5,416 nucleotides of DNA from the NCBI GenBank assembly GCA_946479895.1, contig CAMLHT010000256.1, positions 1 through 5,416 of the forward strand. The letters run 5' to 3'. This DNA comes from an uncultured Gemmatimonadota bacterium (GTDB lineage: Bacteria; Gemmatimonadota; Gemmatimonadetes; Gemmatimonadales; Gemmatimonadaceae). Made by a program: the position numbers and the translations under genes. Positions 1 through 5,416 of this stretch are shown one piece after another. The notes under the pieces were generated by a model. It had not been told where the DNA came from, did not search any database, and saw nothing but the letters and a program-made list of their open reading frames with translations. How positions within the stretch are numbered: the stretch's first letter is position 1; every line of letters starts with the position of its first letter.

Positions 1-14
1 AGCGCGTTGCACCC

Positions 15-52
15 GATCCGCGTTCATCGGCGTTCATCAGCGTGATCCGCGT
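15..52. repeat. Degenerate 9-10 bp tandem repeat in the intergenic region
   Basis: Four consecutive imperfect copies of a 9-10 base unit are visible: gatccgcgtt (15-24), catcggcgtt (25-34), catcagcgt (35-43) and gatccgcgt (44-52). On the minus strand the consensus is roughly ACGCNGATS. The array lies about 40 bases past the stop codon of the mutase gene. From memory, arrays of this type (ATCCGCGTTCATC and variants) occur dispersed between genes in many environmental bacterial genomes. That recollection is not tested here, and no function is known to me. The rest of 1-93 shows no gene start, RNA gene or convincing terminator. Confidence 0.7.
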
Positions 53-93
53 CCCAACCCTCCTGGAACCCGAATGAGGCCCGTTGGAACCGG

Positions 94-1692
94 CTACACC
101 GGCCGATACACCCCCCACACCGACGCCAGCGCATCGGAGATCTCGCCCACCGATGCCCGGGCGCGGACCGCTTCGATGATCAGCGGCATGAGAGGCTCCC
201 GCGACCCGATGTCGCCTCCCAGGTAACCAGCCGCGGATGCCGTAATCGCCGCCAGCGCCGACCCAACGCGCTTCTGGTCCCGCTTTCCCTTCGCCGCCCG
301 CAGCGCCGAGACCTGCCCCTTTTCCAGCTCGGCAAAGTTCGGCCGCGGGATCACCGGGATTTCAGAATCGTCGGTGAACGCGTTGACGCCGACCAGCTTC
401 ACTTCCCCGGACTCGATCCGGATCTGGAGCTCGTACGCGCTCCGGCCGATCTCCTCCTGGAGGAACCCGGCCTCGATGGCGCGCGCCGACCCGCCCATCT
501 CCTCCACCTTCGCCATCAGCTCCAGAGCGCGCGTCTCCAGCTCGTCAGTCAGGCGCTCAACGTAATAGCTGCCCGCGAGTGGATCGGCCGTCAGGGCGGC
601 ACCGGACTCGTGGGCGACGATCTGCTGCGTGCGCAGGGCGAGCGTCGCCGCTTCGGCGGTCGGCAGCGCAAGCGCCTCGTCATAGCCGTTGGTGTGCAAC
701 GACTGCGTGCCGCCCAGCACTGCCGCGAGAGCCTGGATGGCAACGCGGACGACGTTGTTGAGGGGCTGCTGCGCCTGGAGCGTGACGCCCCCGGTCTGCG
801 TGTGGAAGCGCAGCTTGCAGCTAGCGTCCGATGCGCCGAACCGCTCGCGCATCAGCCGGGCGTAGATGCGCCGAGCGGCGCGGAACTTGGCGACTTCCTC
901 GAACAGGTCGTTGTGAGCGGCGAAGAAGAAGGAGAGGCGGGGCGCGAACTCGTCCACCTTCAGGCCGGCGGCCGTCGCCCGCGTCACGTACTCCATGGCG
1001 TTCGACAGCGTGAACGCGAGTTCCTGCACTGCCGTCGATCCCGCTTCACGGATGTGATAACCGGAGATCGAGATGGGATTCCAGCTCGGCACCTCGGCCG
1101 CGCAGAAGCGGAACGTCTCCGCCACGAGGGCGAGGCTCGGCTCCGGCGGATAGACGTACGTGCCCCGTGCCACGTACTCCTTGAGGATGTCGTTCTGGAT
1201 CGTCCCGGAGAGCTTCGCGCGGTCGATGCCGCGCTCCTCGGCCACGACGATGTACATCGCGAGCAGCGTCGACGCGGTGGCGTTGATCGTCATCGACGTC
1301 GAGACCTTGTCGAGCGGGATGTCGGCGAAGAGCTGGTGCATGTCGTCGACGGTGTCGATCGCGACGCCCACGCGGCCGACCTCACCCAGCGCGCGCGGCG
1401 AGTCGGAGTCGATCCCCATCTGCGTCGGCAGGTCGAAGGCGACGCTCAGTCCCGTCTGCCCCGCCGCGAGCAGGTGGCGGAAACGCTCGTTGGTCTCCGT
1501 GGCCGTCCCGAAGCCGGCGTACTGGCGCATCGTCCACAGCCGCCCGCGATACATCGTCGGCTGCACGCCGCGGGTGTACGGGAACCTGCCGGGATCGCCG
1601 AGGTCCGCGTCGTAGTCCACGCGCGCGTCGCCGGGGCGATAGACCGGCGATACCGGGATCCCGGAGGGTGAGAGTCGTTCGTCGTTGGGCAT
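94..1692 (-). CDS. mcmA1: Methylmalonyl-CoA mutase, catalytic (large) subunit of the split type
   Basis: Predicted 532-residue cytoplasmic subunit of adenosylcobalamin-dependent methylmalonyl-CoA mutase, which isomerises (R)-methylmalonyl-CoA to succinyl-CoA. The (beta/alpha)8 substrate domain spans about residues 35-500. Hallmarks are [18 protein letters not shown] (45-62), [11 protein letters not shown] (81-91), [10 protein letters not shown] (164-173), SISISGYH (207-214) and TQSLHTN (329-335). With a constant offset of 31, Y58, Q166, R176 and H213 align with Propionibacterium Y89, Q197, R207 and H244. Keeping Tyr and Arg at the first and third positions favours methylmalonyl-CoA over isobutyryl-CoA mutase, which has Phe and Gln there. 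The protein ends after the linker helices: the C-terminal B12 domain (DxHxxG...SxL...GG) is absent, so a separate small subunit is expected elsewhere. The start at 1692 was chosen because homology begins soon after it; the open frame continues upstream to 1938, but that stretch is low-complexity, repeat-derived and antisense to cydA. No good Shine-Dalgarno precedes this start. The stop is TAG at 96-94. Confidence 0.93.
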   Translation of the reverse strand: MPNDERLSPSGIPVSPVYRPGDARVDYDADLGDPGRFPYTRGVQPTMYRGRLWTMRQYAGFGTATETNERFRHLLAAGQTGLSVAFDLPTQMGIDSDSPRALGEVGRVGVAIDTVDDMHQLFADIPLDKVSTSMTINATASTLLAMYIVVAEERGIDRAKLSGTIQNDILKEYVARGTYVYPPEPSLALVAETFRFCAAEVPSWNPISISGYHIREAGSTAVQELAFTLSNAMEYVTRATAAGLKVDEFAPRLSFFFAAHNDLFEEVAKFRAARRIYARLMRERFGASDASCKLRFHTQTGGVTLQAQQPLNNVVRVAIQALAAVLGGTQSLHTNGYDEALALPTAEAATLALRTQQIVAHESGAALTADPLAGSYYVERLTDELETRALELMAKVEEMGGSARAIEAGFLQEEIGRSAYELQIRIESGEVKLVGVNAFTDDSEIPVIPRPNFAELEKGQVSALRAAKGKRDQKRVGSALAAITASAAGYLGGDIGSREPLMPLIIEAVRARASVGEISDALASVWGVYRPV

Positions 1693-1799
1693 CGTGGGTG
1701 AAAATAAGCCTTTGTCATCCCGGGCGACGCGAGGACCCGCGCTCGAGGCAACCGCCCGAAGCAGATCCCTCGCCCCACTCTGGACTGTAGGTTCAAGCC
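1693..1799. promoter_or_regulatory. Divergent intergenic region between the mutase gene and cydAB
   Basis: This 107-base gap separates two divergently transcribed genes, so it should contain both promoters. A short AT-richer patch (about 1698-1716, gtgaaaataagcctttgtc) stands out from the GC-rich surroundings and is the likeliest place for the mutase promoter or leader. I could not identify a -35/-10 pair with proper spacing on either strand. Most of the remainder (about 1713-1774) is the repeat element listed separately. A weak AGG (1789-1791) lies eight bases before the cydA ATG and is its probable ribosome binding site. No operator could be assigned. Confidence 0.5.
1713..1774. repeat. Inverted-repeat-rich intergenic element (GTCATCCCG...GATCCCTCGCC type)
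   Basis: The element begins tgtcatcccgggcg and ends gcagatccctcgccc. It contains arms cgggcg (1721-1726) with cgcccg (1753-1758), arms gcgagg (1729-1734) with cctcgc (1768-1773), and the palindrome ctcgag (1742-1747). The two arm pairs cross each other, so they could form alternative structures but not one simple nested hairpin. I recognise the general type: short extragenic elements with GTCATCCCGAGCG-like and GGATCTGCTT-like ends, found in many copies between genes in several bacterial phyla. Copy number in this genome cannot be seen from a single window. Confidence 0.5.
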
Positions 1800-3092
1800 A
1801 TGACCGATCTCCTGGCGGCCCGCCTCCAGATGGCGATGTCACTCGGCTTTCACATCGTGTTCGCCGAGATCGGGATCGCGATGCCGGTGCTGATGGTGCT
1901 GGCCGAGTGGCGCTGGCTGAAGACCGGCGACGAGACATACCGCGTCCTCGCGCGGCGATGGGCCAGGGGCACGGCGATTCTCTTTGCCGTCGGCGCCGTC
2001 TCGGGCACCGTCCTCTCCTTCGAGCTCGGCCTGCTCTGGCCCCGGTTCATGGAGTTCGCGGGGCCGATCATCGGCATCCCCTTCTCGCTCGAGGGGTTCG
2101 CGTTCTTCACGGAAGCCATCTTCCTCGGCATCTATCTCTACGGGTGGGACCGGATCCCAGCGCGCGCGCACCTTGGCGCCGGCGTGATCGTGGCCGTGAG
2201 CGGCGCGGCCTCCGCGGTGTTCGTCCTCATGGTGAACGCGTGGATGAACACGCCGACGGGCCTCACGGTGAGCGGTGGACGCATCACGGCGATCGATCCC
2301 ATCGCGGGCATGCTGAACCCCTCGACGGTCCAGCAGGCGCTGCACATGCTGCTCGCCGCGTTCGCCTCGACCGGGCTCGCCGTCGCCGGCATCCACGCCT
2401 TCATCCTCCTCCGGCGACCCGATGCGGCCTTCCATCGCCATGCGCTGCGCCTGGCCCTCATGGTCGGAGTGCCCGCCGCCCTGCTCCAGCCGCTCTCGGG
2501 CGACCTCAGCGCGCGCGTGATCGCCCAGCAGCAGCCGATCAAGCTCGCCGCGGCGGAGGCACACTTCGAGACCATGCGCGGCGCGCCGCTGACCCTCGGC
2601 GGATGGCCCGACGTCGAAGCCGCCGAGACGCGCCTCGCCGTCCGGATTCCTCGCGGACTCTCGTTGCTGGCGTTTCACGATCCCGATGCCGAAGTGAAGG
2701 GCCTGAAGGCGTACCCGCGTGAGCTCTGGCCTCCCGTCGTCCCCGTCCACCTCGGCTTCCAGGTGATGGTCGCGCTCGGAACCGCCATGGCCGCGGTGAG
2801 CCTGTGGGCAGCCGTCACGGCGGCGCGCCGGCGCCCGCTTCATGACTCGCGCGCGTTGCTGCGAGCTCTGGCTATCATCACGCCGTTCGGGTTCCTCGCG
2901 ACCGAGGCCGGCTGGATCGTGACCGAGGTCGGCCGGCAGCCGTGGGTCGTGAACGGCCTCGCTCGCACCGCCGACGCCGTCACGCCCATGACTGGGCTGG
3001 TCTATCCCATGACGCTGTTCACTCTCCTGTACCTCGGCCTCGGTGGGGTTGTGGTCGTGGTCATGCGGGGCCTCGTGAGGGAAACGACATGA
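1800..3092 (+). CDS. cydA: Cytochrome bd-type quinol oxidase subunit I
   Basis: A 430-residue inner-membrane protein with about nine membrane helices, the heme-bearing subunit of a bd-type terminal oxidase that oxidises quinol and reduces oxygen to water. Matches to E. coli CydA are H18 (H19, high-spin heme), E98 and E105 (E99, E107), H182 (H186) and M323 (M393), the heme b558 ligands, and E376 (E445) within EVGRQPW (376-382). The quinol-loop residues K248 and E253 in [11 protein letters not shown] correspond to K252 and E257. The Q-loop (about 233-315) lacks the long C-terminal insert of the E. coli enzyme, placing it in the short-loop group, and E98/E105 are seven apart rather than eight. 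Q321 occupies the position of E. coli R391. The start is the first ATG of the frame; the N-terminus ([13 protein letters not shown]) aligns with the family. The last codons overlap cydB by ATGA, so the two are one operon. Heme type, d or b, cannot be decided from sequence. Confidence 0.93.
   Translation: MTDLLAARLQMAMSLGFHIVFAEIGIAMPVLMVLAEWRWLKTGDETYRVLARRWARGTAILFAVGAVSGTVLSFELGLLWPRFMEFAGPIIGIPFSLEGFAFFTEAIFLGIYLYGWDRIPARAHLGAGVIVAVSGAASAVFVLMVNAWMNTPTGLTVSGGRITAIDPIAGMLNPSTVQQALHMLLAAFASTGLAVAGIHAFILLRRPDAAFHRHALRLALMVGVPAALLQPLSGDLSARVIAQQQPIKLAAAEAHFETMRGAPLTLGGWPDVEAAETRLAVRIPRGLSLLAFHDPDAEVKGLKAYPRELWPPVVPVHLGFQVMVALGTAMAAVSLWAAVTAARRRPLHDSRALLRALAIITPFGFLATEAGWIVTEVGRQPWVVNGLARTADAVTPMTGLVYPMTLFTLLYLGLGGVVVVVMRGLVRETT
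3076..3092 (+). promoter_or_regulatory. cydB ribosome binding site and ATGA stop/start overlap
   Basis: A purine-rich gaggga (3077-3082) lies six bases before ATG 3089-3091, inside the last codons of cydA. The cydA TGA stop (3090-3092) overlaps the cydB ATG as ATGA. This fixes the cydB start at 3089 rather than at an in-frame upstream ATG at 2942, and suggests translational coupling that keeps the two oxidase subunits in equal amounts. Confidence 0.8.
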
Positions 3093-4129
3093 GCGAGCTG
3101 TATCGCTTCGGCCTGCCGGAAGTCATTGCCGCGCTGATGGTGTTGGCGCTTACGGCTTACGTGCTGACCGGCGGCGCCGACTTCGGCGGCGGCGTGTGGG
3201 ATCTGCTCGCCACCGGTCCGAGGCGACAGAAGCAGCGGGACCATATCGCCACCGCGCTCGCGCCGATCTGGGAGGCGAACCACGTGTGGCTGATCGTGGT
3301 GGTCGTCATGCTCTTCACGGCGTTCCCATCCGCGTTCAGCACCGTCGCGATCGTGCTGCACATCCCGCTCACGATCATGCTGGTCGGCATCGTGCTGCGC
3401 GGCTCGGCATTCGTGTTTCGCAGCTACGGGGCGCGCACCGAGGCGCAGCGGCACCGGTGGGGCGCGGTGTTCGCCATCGCGAGCACCATCACTCCGGTCT
3501 TCCTCGGCATGAGCGTGGGCGCGCTCGCCTCCGGTCGCGTCGGCCAGGCGATGCAGCTGGTCACCACCGGCGGAGGATCGTTCGCCGACCGCTTCGTGCA
3601 TCCATGGCTTGGCGGGTTCCAGGTCGCCGTGGGCTTCTTCGCGCTCGCCCTGTTTTCCTTTCTCGCCGCCGTCTACCTCGCCTACGGCACGGCCGACGCC
3701 GAGCTGCGTGAAGCGTTCCGCCGTCGGGCGCTGGGAGCCGCGGCGGCGGTGTTCGTCATGGCGGGCATCGCGCTCGTGCTGAGCCACCTGCACGCCTCGC
3801 GGATCGCGCTCGGCATCACGATCACGCCGATCGGGATCGCGGTGCAGCTGGCCACCGCCGTCCTTGCGATCGGCGCGATCGTCGCCCTGTGGTACCGGCG
3901 CTTCGGCCTCGCGCGGATCGCCGCCGCGGGACAGGTGACGAGCATTCTCTGGGGCTGGGCGCTCGCGCAGTTCCCCTATCTCGTTCCGGAAACGATCCGG
4001 ATCCGGGACGCCGCGGCGCCGCCCGAGACACTCATGCTCCTGGCCGTCGGCCTCGCGCTGGGAGTAGCGATCCTCGTTCCGGCCCTGCGGTACCTCTACC
4101 GCCTCTTCGCCCGGCCCGTCACGCCATAG
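3089..4129 (+). CDS. cydB: Cytochrome bd-type quinol oxidase subunit II
   Basis: A 346-residue inner-membrane protein with about eight hydrophobic helices, the structural partner of CydA in the bd oxidase heterodimer. Family signatures are LTGGADFGGGVWDLL (26-40, with D31 matching the conserved Asp of E. coli DGFD), APIWEANHVWLI (58-69, with E62 where E. coli has D58 of the proton path) and VLRGSAFVFR (102-111, conserved R104). WGWALAQFPYLVPETIRI (288-305) matches the conserved late segment, and a basic tail follows the last helix. The start at 3089 is set by a good ribosome binding site and by homology starting at once; an upstream in-frame ATG would add 49 Arg/His/Pro-rich residues antisense-like in composition. 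Neither a small CydX-type peptide nor cydDC assembly-transporter genes follow: the next gene is convergent, 24 bases away. Confidence 0.93.
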   Translation: MSELYRFGLPEVIAALMVLALTAYVLTGGADFGGGVWDLLATGPRRQKQRDHIATALAPIWEANHVWLIVVVVMLFTAFPSAFSTVAIVLHIPLTIMLVGIVLRGSAFVFRSYGARTEAQRHRWGAVFAIASTITPVFLGMSVGALASGRVGQAMQLVTTGGGSFADRFVHPWLGGFQVAVGFFALALFSFLAAVYLAYGTADAELREAFRRRALGAAAAVFVMAGIALVLSHLHASRIALGITITPIGIAVQLATAVLAIGAIVALWYRRFGLARIAAAGQVTSILWGWALAQFPYLVPETIRIRDAAAPPETLMLLAVGLALGVAILVPALRYLYRLFARPVTP

Positions 4130-4153
4130 ACGTGCCTGGTGAGAATCGAGGTG

Positions 4154-5146
4154 CTACTTCGTCCAGATGACGAGGTAATTGATCTGGCCTCCGGCCGCGG
4201 TTGTGCGTTCGCCGGTCTCACTGCAACGCATCCCTCGCGGCCAGCTGGCGGCCAGCAGCGGCACCGCGCCACCGCGCCCGCTGTACGCCTCGATCGCATT
4301 GATCTCATCGGGCGGGATGGCATCCAGAATGTATTGGGGGCTTGGTTGACCGTTCACGAAGACACAGACGGTCGAGCCCAGCCGCAGGCCGCTCGCCACT
4401 ATTTGCCCGGATGCCTTCAAGGCCCCTGTGATCGACGTGCCGGCGCGCCGCACATCAGAACCCGCGAGCAGCGCCGCGCCGCCGCGAGTGCGCCAGCTCA
4501 TCCGCTGGTCGAAGTCCTGCCACAGCGCGGCGGGAATGTGACGGGCGCTGCCCGCATCAAGCAGGCGAGAGCCATCGGCCACCTGGTTGCGCTTCACGTC
4601 TACGATGAACATCTCCTCCGCGAAACCGGGCGCGCGCACGCGGACCATGTATCGTCCCGGCGTCTTCACCGGCACGTAGTAGACGCCTGCCGAGTCGGCG
4701 ATCACGCTGTCCCTGGTGCCGGCGACCTGGACAACCGCGCCCGGAATCGGCGCCAGGTCCTCGGCTCTCCCGACCTGCCCGAAGACGCCCGTGCCTTCAC
4801 CGCGGACGCGAACCTCCCGCAGTGCCTGCGCAACCGGCGACAGCACCAACTCCCGCGGCTTCATGCCCGACATGACCGACAGCTCGCGAGCCAGCGGAGC
4901 AAAGCCGATGCGGCGGACGACCATACGGTAGTCGCCGAGCGCGACTGCATCGACCTGGAATTCTCCGACTTCGTCGGTGCGGACGACATGTCGCCTCGCG
5001 GAACCCACCAACTCGACGATGGCGCCGCTGACCGGCCGGCCCGTCGCCGAGTCACGCACGGTTCCGCGGAAGGTCGTCGTGCCCTGCGCCACCGCGTGGC
5101 TCGCGCACGTCAGCGCAAGACCCACGGCAAGCAGCAGGGACTTCAT
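4154..5146 (-). CDS. Secreted protein with carboxypeptidase-regulatory-like domains and TonB-plug-like C-terminus
   Basis: A 330-residue protein with a Sec signal peptide ([20 protein letters not shown], likely cut after A20 at AVA-Q), so periplasmic or outer-membrane associated. C14 does not form a proper lipobox. Residues about 25-105 are a CarboxypepD_reg-like beta-sandwich: GTVRDSATGRPVSGAIVEL, then DEVGEFQV and GDYRMVVRRIGF. A second, shorter repeat of that fold follows at about 131-190 (IPGAVVQVAG, DSAGVYYVPV, PGRYMVRVRAPGF). The C-terminal part (about 208-330) resembles a TonB-receptor plug (CVFVNGQPSPQYILDAIPPDEINAIEAYSG, 261-290) but no beta-barrel follows; it closes with VIWTK. C261 and C308 are the only cysteines of the mature protein and could form a disulfide. 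Proteins of this layout are, as I recall, numerous in Gemmatimonadota, with no established function. The ATG overlaps the upstream fbp stop by one base, implying cotranscription and coupling. A role in envelope binding or signalling is only a guess. Confidence 0.8.
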   Translation of the reverse strand: MKSLLLAVGLALTCASHAVAQGTTTFRGTVRDSATGRPVSGAIVELVGSARRHVVRTDEVGEFQVDAVALGDYRMVVRRIGFAPLARELSVMSGMKPRELVLSPVAQALREVRVRGEGTGVFGQVGRAEDLAPIPGAVVQVAGTRDSVIADSAGVYYVPVKTPGRYMVRVRAPGFAEEMFIVDVKRNQVADGSRLLDAGSARHIPAALWQDFDQRMSWRTRGGAALLAGSDVRRAGTSITGALKASGQIVASGLRLGSTVCVFVNGQPSPQYILDAIPPDEINAIEAYSGRGGAVPLLAASWPRGMRCSETGERTTAAGGQINYLVIWTK

Positions 5147-5148
5147 CA
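5144..5148 (-). promoter_or_regulatory. TGATG stop/start overlap between fbp and the secreted plug-like gene
   Basis: On the minus strand the fbp stop TGA (5148-5146) and the next ATG (5146-5144) share one base. A G-rich stretch (ggcaggcggcg on the minus strand, about 5153-5163) lies upstream within fbp, but at poor spacing, so reinitiation by terminating ribosomes is the likely means of translating the downstream gene. This also supports 5146 as its start, since the signal peptide begins there. Confidence 0.75.
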
Positions 5149-5416
5149 GCGCAGCGCCGCCTGCCGGGCCAGTGTCTGCTTCGCGACCTCGATCTCGTTC
5201 TTCGAGCCGATGAACAGCGGGGTGCGCTGGTGAAGCTCCGTCGGCTGGACGTCGAGGATGCGCCGGTGTCCGTCGATGGCGGCGCCGCCCGCCTGCTCGA
5301 CGATGAACGCGAGCGGATTCGCCTCGTACAGGAGGCGCAGCTTGCCCTTCGGTGACTTGGTGTTGGCCGGATAGGCGAAGATGCCGCCGCCAAGGAGGTT
5401 GCGGTGGAAGTCGGCG
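5146..5416 (-). CDS. fbp: Fructose-1,6-bisphosphatase class I, C-terminal part (partial)
   Basis: The last 89 codons and stop of a gene whose 5' part lies beyond the right edge. The encoded fragment starts [16 protein letters not shown] and continues with [39 protein letters not shown] and a helical tail ending AALR. It aligns closely with the C-terminus of E. coli Fbp ([40 protein letters not shown]). The KLRLLYE segment carries the residues equivalent to human K274, R276 and E280, which bind the substrate and the catalytic metal. Class I FBPase hydrolyses fructose 1,6-bisphosphate to fructose 6-phosphate in gluconeogenesis, in the cytoplasm. The frame was obtained by reading minus-strand codons from 5415 to the TGA at 5148-5146; no start codon is expected in the window. 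The stop shares one base with the ATG of the downstream secreted protein (TGATG). Confidence 0.92.
   Translation of the reverse strand, partial: ADFHRNLLGGGIFAYPANTKSPKGKLRLLYEANPLAFIVEQAGGAAIDGHRRILDVQPTELHQRTPLFIGSKNEIEVAKQTLARQAALR

Noticed and set aside
610..1671. Long plus-strand open frame (353 codons) antisense to the mutase gene
   Set aside because: Its translation is rich in Arg, His and Gly without hydrophobic core or motifs. The opposite strand is a clear mutase over the same interval, so this is a GC-rich shadow frame.
1712..1735. TTGTCA as a -35 box for cydA
   Set aside because: No TATAAT-like hexamer lies 16-18 bases downstream, and the hexamer belongs to the edge of the repeat element.
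1693..1938. N-terminal extension of the mutase frame by 82 codons
   Set aside because: The extension is Ser/Arg-rich, has no family homology, runs through the intergenic repeat and lies antisense to the start of cydA. The ATG at 1692 fits the family.
1685..2722. Plus-strand open frame (345 codons) overlapping the start of cydA
   Set aside because: Arg/Pro/His-rich translation in a different frame over the well-supported cydA gene; no recognisable domain.
1839..2843. Minus-strand open frame (334 codons) antisense to cydA
   Set aside because: Composition (Arg, Glu, Gly, His) is typical of the antisense of a membrane-protein gene; no motif seen.
4120..4134. Possible hairpin cacg-ccataga-cgtg at the end of cydB
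   Set aside because: The stem is only four base pairs with no following T run, so it is too weak to call a terminator.
5090..5146. Lipoprotein signal at C14 of the secreted protein
   Set aside because: The residues before C14 are LALT, with Thr directly before Cys, which does not fit a lipobox; an AVA-Q signal peptidase I site follows at 18-21.
4139..5233. Plus-strand open frame (364 codons) antisense to the secreted protein and fbp
   Set aside because: Both minus-strand genes have clear family features, while this translation is low-complexity with many His and Arg.

Overview
This is a high-GC window with four real protein genes and one gene fragment. The protein content suggests an environmental, probably aerobic or microaerobic bacterium. 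Gemmatimonadota is my best guess. The main reasons are a secreted protein with carboxypeptidase-regulatory-like domains and an orphan TonB-plug-like C-terminus ending in 'IWTK', which I recall as typical of that phylum, and two intergenic repeats of kinds I associate with such genomes. The assignment is inference; no rRNA or other phylogenetic marker is present.

Layout. Bases 1-93 are intergenic and hold a degenerate tandem repeat. Bases 94-1692 (minus) encode the catalytic subunit of a split B12-dependent methylmalonyl-CoA mutase, which would convert methylmalonyl-CoA to succinyl-CoA in propionate and odd-chain metabolism; its cobalamin-binding subunit is not in the window. A 107-base divergent intergenic region (1693-1799) follows, largely filled by an inverted-repeat-rich element. 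Bases 1800-4129 (plus) are a tight two-gene operon, cydA-cydB, with an ATGA overlap, encoding a short-Q-loop cytochrome bd-type quinol oxidase. After a 24-base convergent junction, the minus strand carries the secreted plug-like protein (4154-5146). Just upstream of it, overlapping by one base (TGATG), is the 3' end of a class I fructose-1,6-bisphosphatase gene that runs off the right edge.

The genes are mostly housekeeping and metabolic: carbon flux (mutase, fructose-1,6-bisphosphatase) and terminal respiration (bd oxidase). I see no defence system, mobile element, CRISPR array or RNA gene, and no clear evidence of a new multi-gene system. The points most worth a second look are the plug-only secreted protein and its coupling to fbp, the Arg-to-Gln change beside the heme b558 methionine in CydA, and the two intergenic repeats.
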